In this document: in pieces, positions 45,448 to 56,065 of the stretch
Numbering within the stretch: the stretch's first letter is position 1
Layout of the letters: each line of letters opens with the position of its first letter
Assembly (NCBI RefSeq): GCF_904849725.1
Contig: NC_058522.1
Span: 198,135,986 to 198,199,985, forward strand
Direction of reading: 5' to 3'
Source: Hordeum vulgare subsp. vulgare
Lineage: Eukaryota; Streptophyta; Magnoliopsida; Poales; Poaceae
Length of the DNA: 64,000 nt
The notes under the pieces: generated by a model
Seen by the model: the letters and a program-made list of their open reading frames with translations, nothing else
Databases searched by the model: none
What the model was told of the DNA's origin: nothing
Translations under genes and position numbers: made by a program

Positions 45448-46590
45448 CCGATGACCCACAAGTGTAGGGGATCGTTTGTAGCCCTTTTTGATAAGTAAGA
45501 GTGTCGAACTCAATGAGGTGCTAAAGCTAAAATTAATATTCTCTCAAGTTATATCGACCACCGATACAACTCTATGCATGCTGACCCTTACTTTACCTAA
45601 AACAAGTATGAAACTATTTTGCGGGAAGGAAAATAGATGTACTTAGTAGGTGAGATAGATAGTTTTGCAATACAATAATGGACAACTAAATAAAAGTTAG
45701 GTATTGTTTAGATAAATATTAATTAGTAAGTCGTTTATGAGAAAGCTTTTTGTGTAACACAAGAGAAAGATTGACCATAGGCAATTGAATATATCATGTA
45801 GATACTTAGCATGTGCAATGAGGAAGAGGCATACACTAACATACTTTCTGTACTTGGATCATATGCACTTATGATTGGACCTCTAGCAAGCATCCACAAC
45901 TACTAGAAATCATTAAGGTAAACCCAACCATAGCATTAAACATGAAGCCCTCTTTACTCCCATATGCACACAACTCCCTTATTCGGGGGTAAGCTTATGT
46001 CACTCTATCCACCTAGTACTATAAGCGAATCATAAATATATTGCAAACCCTCCATCGTGAATCCTTCACGTGTGTTCCTCACAGAAGGAACCTTAGTACA
46101 ACACCCTATCAATACATCATATCACAATTAACCAAGAGGACAAAAGAAATCTAAAACAATATGGACACCAACAAGCGATGTTGAGGCGATGTTTTGTTCA
46201 ATAGAAAGGAGTACATCAACAAAAAGCTAAGTTGAAAAAACTATGAATAAATTTTGAACTGTCAAGTTATTTTCCTTGGACAATTTTGACTTTTGTATGG
46301 AAACCTTCACGCGAAGGAACATTGTCATGATTGGTTGTGTTCTCACTTTGTTTTGAGCCTACTCAACTACTTAAGTGGTTGCACTGAGAGCGCCAAGGTA
46401 TCTTGCCGGTAGCGATTCCTCCAGGAGGCTGCTAAGGATTCGTTCCTCGAAGCACTCGCGGCAGGGAAGTGTGCACCGGCAAGTTTCCAATAAAGTGTAG
46501 GGTATGTACCATACATGAAGACATCAGACAAGAGGAATATCATACATGCATTCAAAACCACAACCAAGTATATTACATTAATAGTTGCCA
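45448..46590 (+). mobile_element. 5' part of a gypsy LTR (Athila-like)
   Basis: It begins with GATGACCCACAAGTGTAGGGG and a GATAAGTAAGAGTGTCGAAC segment, the usual start of an abundant Triticeae gypsy LTR. A long AT-rich non-coding stretch follows. The opening ~70 bp are the inverted complement of the end at 43,366-43,432. Confidence 0.55.
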
Positions 46591-46655
46591 CGATTCTAAC
46601 TTAAGATAAAATTGTCTTTGACATGGAATGGCAGCGGCAAACAGAAGTGGAGCGG

Positions 46656-46907
46656 CTAGTCCCTGTGCTGGCCTTCAACCCTCTTGACTTGGCCCACCTT
46701 GCCGACGATGGGCATGACAATCTCCTTGAGCGCCTTGAGCTCCACATCTTTCGATAAGCAGTCAAGCATGTTTGTGAGGTTGGTGTCGGGGTTCTTGTGC
46801 ACCACTTTGGTGAGCACCTTGAGGAGGACGACCCGACAGAGCTTGCAGGATTTCTTGGATAGATGGGTTGCTTGACCAGAGTGGAGCTTCTCCAAGACAT
46901 CAATCAT
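46656..46907 (-). CDS. Unidentified 83-codon ORF, possibly a captured gene fragment
   Basis: On the minus strand it runs from ATG 46907 to TGA 46656, reading MIDVLEKLHSGQATHL, then LCRVVLLKVLTKVVHKNPDT, NLTNMLDCLSKDVELKALKE and IVMPIVGKVGQVKRVEGQHR. It is amphipathic and helix-rich with balanced Lys/Glu and regular Leu spacing. It is GC-richer than its surroundings and looks more like real coding sequence than the other short ORFs here. I do not recognise the family. A short related piece (IDVLEQLQDMN) occurs on the plus strand at 47,008-47,040. It could be an exon captured by a transposon. No function is proposed. Confidence 0.35.
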   Translation of the reverse strand: MIDVLEKLHSGQATHLSKKSCKLCRVVLLKVLTKVVHKNPDTNLTNMLDCLSKDVELKALKEIVMPIVGKVGQVKRVEGQHRD

Positions 46908-47007
46908 GCTATATGAAGAACAGAGTTAACCTAGCGCTCTAAGATGTCCCTTCGTTGGAAGAATAGCCTAAGTTTTGCAGGCCCATGGTGGACAACTCTG
47001 ATAGCAC

Positions 47008-47113
47008 GATTGATGTCTTGGAGCAGCTCCAAGACATGAATAAGACCTTTCAATAAGTATGTGAGTAGTACTTTTCTTTGATAGAGATAATAAGACCTTT
47101 CAATAAGTATGTG
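47008..47113. repeat. Perfect palindrome and 50-bp tandem duplication
   Basis: ATGTCTTGGAGC at 47013-47024 and its exact complement at 47026-47037 surround a single A. Directly after it, AATAAGACCTTTCAATAAG occurs at 47039 and 47089, a tandem duplication with a 50-bp period. Confidence 0.8.
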
Positions 47114-47129
47114 TGTTCTTTATGACTAA

Positions 47130-48678
47130 TGTGAATCCATGGATATACGCACTCTCACCACCTCATATTTGCTAGCCTCTTCGGTACCGTGCATTGCCTA
47201 TTCTCACTCCGAGGATCGGTGAAACTTTCGCTAGTACATCTAAATCCTGTGACATGGTACACTCCATTGCACATAAGACTCATTATATCTTCCTCAAAAC
47301 ATCCACCAAACCTACCTATCATGGCGTTTCCATAGCCATTCCGAGATATATTGCCATGCAACTTCCACTGTCACATCATATGACTTATACTTCCATTGTC
47401 ATTTTGCTTTGCATGATCCTAAGATAGCGAGCATGATATTTCCATGGCTTGTCCATTTTTGATATGTTTTGCTATGCTAGATCATTGCATATCCTGGTAC
47501 ACTGCTAGAGGCACTCATATAGAGTCATATCTTTCAATCGGTTTTTCATATCAAGTTGTAAGTAAATAATAGTGTGACGATCATCATTATTAGAGCATTG
47601 TACCAGTGAGGAAATAAAAATGGGGGAGGCCAAATTATCCCACCATAAAAAATTAAGCCCACCATGAAAAAACAAATAAATGAGAGAAGGAACTTTGCTA
47701 CTATCCGTTACCACACTTGTGCCTCAAAGTGTCACCATGTTGTTCATGTAAAGAGTCTCTTGTTCCACCACTTCCATATGCTAGTGGGAATGTTTTTTTC
47801 ATTATATAACTTGGCTTGTATATTCCGATGACGGGCTTCCTCAAATGCCCGAGGTCTTCATGAGCAAACAAGTTGGATGCACACACACTTAGCTTCAGTC
47901 GAGCTTACATCCACTTATAGCTCTACAACTTTCATATACATTTGGAAACATTTTAAATTATTTTTTGGCCTAACTTACTTACCCACTGCCCAGTGTCAGT
48001 TTCTATTTTTGGTGTGTTTTTTGTTTCTCACAAAATCAAAATCAAATAGCCTCCAGACGCTACAAAAATTACACAGATTTTGGTGGAATATATGTGAATT
48101 TTGGGAGTCGGAATCAATGTCAGACCGTGCCCGAGGGCACCACAAGCAAACAGGGCGCGACTTGGGGGGGGGGGGGTCGCGCCCTCATTGCTTGTCGCCA
48201 GCCATGTAGTCGGTTGGAGCTATCCTTTGGTTGCAGGAATGATATTTTTCTCATAAATATCCCCGCAAAATTTCAGCCCGATCGGAGTTAGGAATATCCA
48301 GATATTTAAGAAATGGTGACGGCCCAGAAAACAGAAGATAAAACAATAGAAAATAGAGAGAGAGATTGAATCTTGGAGGGGCTACTGCCCTCCGGGAGCC
48401 ATGTCGTCCATGGACTAGAGGACAAACCCTCCTCCCACCTAGGAAGGAGGCCAAGGAAATAGAAGGAGGAGGGGGCTCTCTCCTCCTCTCTCCTAGTGGC
48501 ACCAGAGCGCCGCTGGGACAACCATCGTGACGGCGATCTACACCAACAACTTCGCCACCAACACCACCAACTCTCTCGTCCTCTATGCAGATGTGTAAAA
48601 CCTCGCTTCCTCGCTATAATCTCTACTTGAACATAGTGCTTGGTGCTATATATTATTATCTAATGATGTGTGGCTATC
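47130..48678 (+). mobile_element. Gypsy (Athila-like) LTR and untranslated remnants
   Basis: This non-coding sequence with known repeat character includes an inverted repeat around a run of 14 G residues (AGGGCGCGAC at 48152-48161, GTCGCGCCCT at 48176-48185). Near its end a CTATGCAGATGTGTAAAACC-type LTR segment is interrupted at 48,679 by a new LTR start. No coding region survives. Confidence 0.55.
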
Positions 48679-49809
48679 TGTTGGGGAAACGACACCTATG
48701 GGACCACGTGGATCCCTTTACGGTTCAGCGGGGAGAGAGGATTGCACCAAGAGCAGAACCAACTATCAGTGCGCGGAGATTTTACCCAGCTTCGGGCCGC
48801 TGAGAAGTGTAAAACCCTATTCCTCCTTTAGGTGTATTGAGTGTTCTTAGGCTCTGGCTCCAGGAGTGCTATGTGGTACACAGCGGCTATGCTGAGAGTC
48901 TAAAATCCTCGAGATCGCATTTATTCAACCGGATCTCTTTCTAGCTATGCCTTGCGCCTCCTTTTATACGTCAAAGGGGTCACTAAGAGTGGCGAACAGT
49001 GCACACATAAGGTGCCCAATTTACAGTGTTCACTGACGTCTTAAGACAGACGAATTAAATGCTCCGTCATGCGTCCCTGACCCTCTATGACACGGGACAT
49101 GGACGCATCCCATTGGCACTGCTCAACTCCCACCATTTCTCGACATGTATCCAGGAGGATCGACATCTTGCGGTTGCGCTGGAGCTGTGGCAGGTTCGTG
49201 GGATCTTGCCGGGTCCACGTCTTGTCGGGGCTCCGCTAGCTACCTCGGCGAGGATCTTGCTGGGATCCCAGCCTCTCATCTTCTGTCTTCTGGTTGTTGA
49301 CTTGAACGTCCTCCTGACATCTTCGTACTGGCCTTCAGCTGTCCCCCGGCAGGCCTTGCCGCTGGCGTGGCTACAACTACTCGTGCACAAGTATGGGTTA
49401 CTAAAGAGCCAAACATTTGTACACCGAAAGGAGCCACTAGGCCTAGGCCATACATGGATGCAAGGTGTTGTTTGGCTAGGCCCAAACAGTGCAAGGGCAC
49501 ACTTGGTTGTAACCATTTCAGTTATTGCGCCCCTTCACCCCCACGACACATATTGAATGCACGACGTGGGAGACGTGCGCGGAGTGGACGAAACGACCAC
49601 GTGCGTGCAGAAGCGTTTTCTGGCTAGCCAAGAGGCGACACCGCGTATTCACCATAATGAGGAGACCGCAGGCGCACTTAACTATTACCTCCTACCCTTT
49701 CCGATCTTGGAAGCGCATTCATCTTCTTCCTCGAGGATGAAACAAAGCTTCCCAAACCATCTGCCGCTTCTAGGCCCCACCATTTTCGGCCTTTGGTCCC
49801 ATTGTCGCC
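48679..49809 (+). mobile_element. LTR and leader of a gypsy-type element
   Basis: It starts TGTTGGGGAAACGACACC, breaking the previous repeat after CTATC (possible target duplication). Being GC-rich, it contains several long ORFs on both strands around 49,085-49,560 that show no domains. The LTR end is not certain because the other LTR is missing. The gag-like ORF starts at 49810. Confidence 0.6.
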
Positions 49810-52800
49810 ATGTCGCCGAAGGCAAGCAACGGCAAGGAGGGGAAAGGCGTCGTCTTGGAGAACAAGCTGGCGAAGATGCGGAAGAAGCTTGTTGTCTTTC
49901 CCCCAGGGCTTGATGCGAAAGCTCTGAGGGATCAATATCTGTGAATGTGGGCAAGGGAAACGAAGGTGCACCCTGCTACTCGCGTGAGTCCAGGTTCTTC
50001 CAGTGGTGGCCGGGGCTAATTTCCTATCTTTGCCGACTACTTTTACTGTGGGCTTTGTCGCCCTTTCCCTAATTTCTTTGTCGACATCATGTACACCTAC
50101 GACTTCCAACTCTTGGATTTTACGCCGAATGCGATAACATGCATGTCTCTCTTCGCCCATCTTTGCGAAAACTTTGCTGGAGTAGCCCCCAACACAGCCA
50201 CCTTCCGCCATTAGTTCATTCCCCGTATTCAAAAGGGAGATGTCCTTTGTGGTTCTATCACTTGGATCCCAAGGGCATGGAATAAGGATATATACCAAAA
50301 GGTGTCTTCCGCGAGAAGTGGGAAGAATGGCAATCAAAGTGGTGCTGGATTCAAGAGAAGGACCCCCAGCCTTTCTGCTTGCCCCAAAAAACCAAGATGG
50401 CATGTGGCAGTGACTGGAGCGCTTTCGATCCTCAAGACGAGTAGCTCACAATCACAATCACCAGAATCGTGCACCTCAAGGCTCCTGGGATCACAATAGA
50501 TATGGTATACACTGATTTCCTTCGTCGACGTATCGCCCCTGTGCAGAAAAAAGGGAAACTAGCTCGGGAATTCAAGATTGCGGTAGATATCATGAGGCTA
50601 CGCCCTGGGTTGAATAACATCTTGACGGTCCTACATCATAGAGCTCTTCGCCACAAATTGTTTAGGACTGATGGGAAATTCAAGGTATCGGCAAGCATAA
50701 TTCCCCTCTGTAACAACTCTGCCTCGAGCTCAATCATCGCCATGATGCTAGTGTGTAATGCCCGTGGCCTTGACGACACTTGGGATGAGCCAGGTGTAGA
50801 GCAGGTACACGAGTTCTTCGACAATTTGGGTAGAAATGAACCTCATTCGCCCCACCACTCAGGAAGAAGTGGTGTACATCGCTAGCAGGGTCGAGGAGGA
50901 GAGACTTGCCGCAGATGCTGGCAGCATTGGCTTCATGGGAGAAGTGTACAGCAAATAGGAAGTGCTGCCGGAGGGAACACATGCCTGGCGGGATGTGGTT
51001 GCCGGGGAGCACAGTGATGCAGCTGCGAGGGTTCCTTCTGTCGAAGATACATTCGGGGAGCAGCTACACGAGGATCCCCCGGCTACCATGAGGAAGAAGC
51101 GTGTTCTTCGGAAACCGACCTCCCGCGTCCTAGTCCAGCAACCTTCCTCTCCTGCCGCAGCCAAGCATCCGAGGGCCACTCCTCCACCTCCTCACGTGGA
51201 CACTGTGGCGGAAGTCGACTTCGACCTCTACTCCTTCAGCTCGGAAGAAGAAGAGTAAGAGTCTTGTGCTTTGGAATCCTGTCGCGTCTTTTAACTTCCG
51301 AATCTCCGGTTTTGCTTAGTTTTCTTATCTTGCTTCGGCCTGTCTCCGCAGAGATACGGAAACATTGGCGCAGAGGATGGTGAAGAAGGCGAAGACCTTG
51401 ACGGGCGATGAGCCTCCGAAAATCACCACAGGCATGCTAGCGGCAAGTTCCATCAGGTCGGAGCTCAGCCCACAACGAAGTCCTCAACGCAGCCCCCAAT
51501 GTGGGTCCATTACTTATTTCCCACTGGCGAGTGTTGGGATGCTTCTATTTGCCATTGACATCGCGAGGCTTGCAGGAGAGGATCCGCGGCAAGGTGATCC
51601 TTTAGAGGCTGTCCCCGACGCGCCAGCTCCATCGACCACGCCGCCACGAGACGGATCTTCAGCAAGGGCTTCCGCCAGCGAACCCATCCTTGTCAAGGAT
51701 GATCCGGCAAGCACAGGGTCCGACAGTCCTACATCGGCAACCGATGTTGCCGGGAAAGGAGCGACCACCTCTCAACAACTTGGCGGAGGTAAGCCGTTTG
51801 CCTAAGAGTAGTTGTTATTTTGTCTCTATGACTTTTTGTCTTCTTGAACTTCTATCTTGGTCTCATCTTGTTCTCCTTCTTTCGGTTTTCAGATTTCCTA
51901 TGATGGAGCAGATGGATGTCGATCCCGTCATCGATACGATAACATGGGATACTGCTGCCGAGGCCGACAGCATTGCTGCTGACGAGGCCGTCAAGGATGT
52001 ACAGGTGGAGACCGCAAAGGGGTCCACGGAGAGGGCCGGCAAGGAGTCTACTGACCGTAATGACGGCATGCCTGCCACAGGAGCGCCACGCGCCACCCCG
52101 GACAGGTAGCCCTCAATTGACGGTGGGGCGGATGATGAGGATCAACGGACAACATCCCAAGCCCCCTCTTCAAGCAAATACCTTAAAGCTGGGGAGAACC
52201 TATTCATCAACATGCCACGAGCGGCAAGCGCTAGGTCACCCACTGAAGGAGAAACCTTCGACGATGAAATCACCACTCCTGCCAAGATCAAGATCGTTGG
52301 CGAACCAAGAGTTGGCAGCAGAAAATCCAAGGAAGAACAACTCCTCCAAGCTATGAGTGACCACTTCCATCGGCTCCACGCAATGCACCGTGCCCGTAAA
52401 GAGAAGTTGTACTCTAGGGCAGCAGTCGTGGAAGCAGCAAAGGTGGATTTCCAGAAGCATGTGAGGGAAACACAAGCCTTGTTTGCCAAAGCCTTTCAAG
52501 ACATGAAATCAGGTCGGGAAGAGCTGAACAAAGACCGGAACGAGTTCCTCTTGAAGGAGTCTAACATCGAGCAGGCGCAAGAGGAGGCCTCGCAACAGGC
52601 TACAACACAGGAAGCTCGCCTAACACAGCACTGCATCGGGCTTGATGCTCAAGAAGAGGATCTTGCCGCTTGCGAGGAGGCGCTCACCGACAAGCTTCAC
52701 AACCAGGATGAAGAAATCAACAGACTTATCGCATAGCGGACTTGGGAGCTGGAGCAGAAGCATGAGGAAATCCTTGTGGCTGAGGCCATAGACCATGCAG

Positions 52801-53227
52801 GCAAGCTGAAGCAAGCTATTGATGACACCGATGCTGCAGAGGACACCATAACGAGCTTGCCGACATGGTGAAGAGGCTGGAGATGTATCTTGAAGGTCTC
52901 GGCAATGAGATCTCGATGCTCATAGTCGAAAGAGAGAAGACTCTTTTCAGCTTGGCGGAGATGCAGACCACCATATCCGACAAGATCGCACAACTCAACT
53001 CAGCCAATGACTCCCTTGCCGATCTGAAGCTGAAGCTGACCACATTGGAAGAGACCCTTGAGAGCAGCAAGGCTCGTAAAAGGGTCTTGACCAAAGATCT
53101 CAAGGATGAGAAGGCTCTGCTCAAGAGGGTCGCCACTGCTCACGATGACTATGTGGGAGGCATGAAGATCTGGACTGAATGCCTTGCTGATGTCTCACAA
53201 AGGCTCACGGCAGAGCTTTGTATATAG
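49810..53227 (+). pseudogene. Gypsy-type (PF04195-like) gag-position ORF, spliced, broken
   Basis: From ATG 49810 (MSPKASNGKEGKGVV) the protein reads to FADYFYCGLCRPFPNFFVDI, YTYDFQLLDF and MSLFAHLCENFAG (50,029-50,190). This matches the putative gypsy-type transposon domain (Pfam PF04195). Downstream is a Ser/Pro/Ala-rich linker, then long coiled coils (52,212-52,736 and 52,865-53,227; e.g. LADLKLKLTTLEETLESSKA). Two introns look real: donor GTAAGAG near 51,254 with acceptor CTCCGCAG at about 51,351, and donor GGTAAGC near 51,789 with acceptor TTTTCAG at about 51,891. Several in-frame stops (for example 49,942 and 50,213) disable it. There is no pol, so it is a non-autonomous gypsy relative. 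Its role is inferred only from its position after the LTR. Confidence 0.65.
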
Positions 53228-53229
53228 AG

Positions 53230-53726
53230 AAACAAACATCCAATTCAAATGATATAAGTGAAAAAGATGAAGCCTTCTATTAAGCCATACTCAAAAGATA
53301 TAATTGCACTCCAAAGAGTATTCCGTATATCAACCATGGACTTTCCCGTACAGACATGGTGCGTTGCTAAAAGGATAATAAAAGGCACACGACGCTACAC
53401 GAATTTACGCATATCCTGTGAACAAAACAAAAACCAAAACATACCGATAGTTGTTGAAGTAGAAAGGTGGGATGCCTTCCGAGGCATCCTCAAGCTTAGG
53501 CGCTTGAGTCTCCTTGCATAATTACTTGGTGTGCCTTCGGAATCCCCAAGCTTGAGCTCTTGACTTTCCTTATTATTCTCATATCATTACTTCCTCGATC
53601 TTCGAACACTTAATCCACACAAAACTTAATAGAACTTCTATTAGAAAGCTTAGTACATAATCACCAAATCTCATCATGTCCTACCACAACATTATCGCAC
53701 AATTATAATCTAATATCACCCACTGT
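53230..53726. mobile_element. Gypsy remnant left of the second CACTA element
   Basis: This non-coding AT-rich sequence includes a GGTGGGATGCCTTCCGAGGC segment found in the 3' parts of Athila-like Triticeae gypsy elements. The same type of sequence continues on the far side of the CACTA element at 63,156. TGT at 53724-53726 is the left target duplication. Confidence 0.55.
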
Positions 53727-53980
53727 CACTACTGAAATTCAGAAATTTGCCGTCTGCCAAGGCGGACGGCAAAGGGGGCAACCACGGACGGCAAAGGCTT
53801 TGCCGTCTGCCCCCTCATGGCAAAGTAGACGGTAAAAAAATCCGGTGAAGAGGCTCTTTGCCGTCTGCTTTCACAAAGCGGGCGGCAAAGAATCTTTGCC
53901 ATGAGGGGGCAGACGGCAAAATAAGTGGGACGGCATATATTGCAATGTCCCCGTTAAGTGTTAACGGCAGGCCTCCTCTC

Positions 53981-54420
53981 TTTGCCGTCTGCCTCCACCC
54001 CTTTGCCATGTGGGGGCAGACGGCAAAGAGGGGAGAGAGGGGGGCTGATTCTCTCTTTGCCGTCTGCCTCCCCCCCTTTGCCATGTGGGGGCGGACGGCA
54101 AAGAGGGGAGAGAGAGGGGCAGATTCTCTCTTTGCCGTCTGCCTCCTCCCCTTTGCCATGTGGGGGCAGACGGCAAAGAGGGGAGAGAGAGGGGGCAGAT
54201 TCTCTCTTTGCCGTCTGCCTCCCCCCCTTTGCCATGTGGGGGCAGACGGCAAAGAGGGGAGTGAGAGGGGGCAGATTCCCCCTTTTCCATGTGCCTCCCC
54301 CCTTTGCCATGTGGGGGCAGACGGCAAAGAGGGGAGAGAGAGGGGGCAGATTCTCCCTTTGCCATGTGCCTCCCCCCCTTTGCCATGTGTTGGTAGACGG
54401 CAAAGAGGGGAACCAGCCCC
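53981..54420. repeat. 75-bp tandem array of palindromic TNPA-site modules
   Basis: TTTGCCGTCTGCCTCC or close variants start at about 53981, 54056, 54131, 54207, 54283 and 54357, i.e. every 74-76 bp. Each unit has TTTGCC(G)TCTGC and, ~40 bases later, its complement GCAGACGGCAAAG, so each unit can fold on itself. Three further scattered copies lie at 53,745-53,920. The period is 25 codons, which explains long ORFs on both strands with repeated residues. Confidence 0.9.
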
Positions 54421-54429
54421 TTTTTTATT

Positions 54430-54855
54430 TATTTTTTGTTATATCCAGCATTTTTAACAATAATCAGGATATATATATATATTTGACATAAATAAATTTC
54501 TTTCCGTACTCATAACCATATTAAAATAACTCTCATCCATAGTGCATACATATTATGGAAGTTACATCCGTACCAAACCATATATTACACCAGTTTCATC
54601 CACGTGCATACAAAGTTTCATATATTCATATACTACAATAGTTTCAATACAACCCATGGTACAAGAAATCATCTTCAAGCATTCCATCAACCAAGCTTCC
54701 CGTGAAGTGAAGGTAATCTGCAAAATGACAAATAAGAAAGTTAGAAAAATAATACTAGATGAAGTAGTGTATATATAGGTTATTTCGGAGAGAAATTAGC
54801 TAAGTATAGACCATTTAGGAGCTAACTAAGCTAATTATGTTATTTAGGTGGAACC
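54430..54855. other. AT-rich spacer of the second CACTA element
   Basis: This is an AT-rich stretch with a short (AT)n run near 54,470-54,483. No gene or array is visible. It would be downstream of the TNPA-like ORF (3' side on the minus strand). Confidence 0.5.
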
Positions 54856-54869
54856 CTAGCTAACTATAG

Positions 54870-55070
54870 GAGAAGAGAAAGAGAAGAAGAAGTAAAAGAA
54901 GGAGGAGGAGGAGGAGAAGGAGAAGGACGAGGAGAAGAAGAAGAAAAAGGAGGAGGAGGAGGAGGAGGAGGAGAAGGAGAAGGAAGAGGAGAAGAAGAAG
55001 AAGGAGAAGAAGGAGAATAAGAAGGAGAAGAAGGAGAAGGAGAAGAAGAAGGAGAAGGAGCGGGAGCACG
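54870..55070. repeat. GGA/GAA purine tract (CT-rich on the coding strand)
   Basis: About 200 bases of GAAGAAGGAGGAG words. On the minus strand it is CT-rich and would encode Ser/Phe or Leu runs, and it ends the readable part of the TNPA-like ORF. Confidence 0.9.
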
Positions 55071-55074
55071 TAAC

Positions 55075-55912
55075 AAACCCTGGGAAGTTTTGACGGCAAA
55101 GAACACCAAGGACGCTGTTGGGCTTGCGGACACCCTTGGCAACAATCCAACCCCTACAGTATGACAAATTAAAGCCAAAACATTAGATATTTGAGAAAAC
55201 GCGAAGGCAAAAGGTTAAATAAGAGTAAATTAACTTACTTGTCCCCATTTGGCCTAATCGAGCACCTCTACTCGGGGGTCGCTGGCACGAGCGGGAGCCC
55301 CGAACTACCACGCTGGTAGACGGTATCCCCATCACCCAGTTCCTCGTCGCTACCAGCATGGCCAGTTGGCTCTGGCCAGGTATCCCACTGGGTCTCTTGG
55401 GACGTACCCTCATCCCTGCTGTGCTCCGCAGTCGTCTGGAAGGAAGCCTCTGGGACACGAGTCTCGTGGGTCAAAGGCTCGTCGACCTGAGGCTCGTCGA
55501 CCCGAGGCTCGTGAACCGGAGACCGTGTAGCCTCCACCTCAGACGAATCCACCCTAGAAGTCCTCCTGTGCTCAGGTGAATCAGCTTGGGGTGGTGGCGG
55601 AGACCGTGCAGCCCTACCTCTCCCGTGGCCACGTGTACCTTTAGTACAACATAAATACCAACATGAGTAATAAAATTTATATAAATACCAATATGCATAC
55701 AACATGAGTACAACATAAATACCAACATGAATACAACGTGTACCTTTAGTGCCTCTCGGCTTCGCGGGTGGTTGACCTCCTCTCACGGGGGCCGCTCCTT
55801 GCATAGTAGAGAGCAACACTCTCCGAAGAGGCGAGGCAGGAATGGAAGTACCCATCCCATCACCCGCCGACGAAGAAGCAGCCACGGCGTGCTTTCGACC
55901 CTTTCCCACCAT
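55075..55912 (-). pseudogene. TNPA-like second CACTA ORF (Transposase_24/Ptta type), truncated
   Basis: On the minus strand from ATG 55912 it reads MVGKGRKHAVAASSSAGDG, Ser/Pro/Thr-rich. An intron is likely between GCACTAAAG and GTACACGTGG (about 55,742-55,638), because the frame makes sense as RGTKGTRGHGRG only if it is removed. The exon continues to PLVPATPE, followed by an in-frame TAG at 55270-55268, then SIRPNGDK and a GTAAGT donor near 55,234. A last exon from about 55,145 gives GWIVAKGVRKPNSVLGVLCR and NFPGFVT, then runs into the CT-rich tract. The motif fits the start of the plant Ptta/En/Spm (Transposase_24) family, whose members bind the subterminal repeats. The C-terminal part is missing, so a functional product is unlikely. 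Confidence 0.6.
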
Positions 55913-56065
55913 CTTTCAACACGTGTCATGACAAAGAGTAAATGAAATTAGTACAACATAAATACCAACACGACTAAGAAAAATTGAATACCTAACATGA
56001 ACTCAAAATTTATATATAGTATAATAGTTGAATACCTGACATGAACTAATAACAATCGTCCTCGT

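Noticed and set aside
49059..50403. Long ORFs on both strands around the LTR leader, including a 241-codon minus-strand ORF
   Set aside because: They lie in or opposite the LTR and gag-like gene and have no domains; the plus strand has the real PF04195-like gene.
53724..53730. Possible other start for the second CACTA element
   Set aside because: CACTG at 53721 lacks the matching right end; the TIR plus TGT duplication fixes the start at 53727.
53815..54491. Long ORFs on both strands (up to 199 codons) over the repeat array
   Set aside because: They come from the 75-bp tandem array, whose period is a multiple of three. They contain only repeated residues and no domain.
54856..55178. Three overlapping minus-strand ORFs of about 100 codons with Ser/Phe, Leu or Pro/Ser runs
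   Set aside because: They result from the purine tract, readable in all frames. Only the short exon-like end GWIVAKGVRKPN was kept as part of the TNPA-like ORF.
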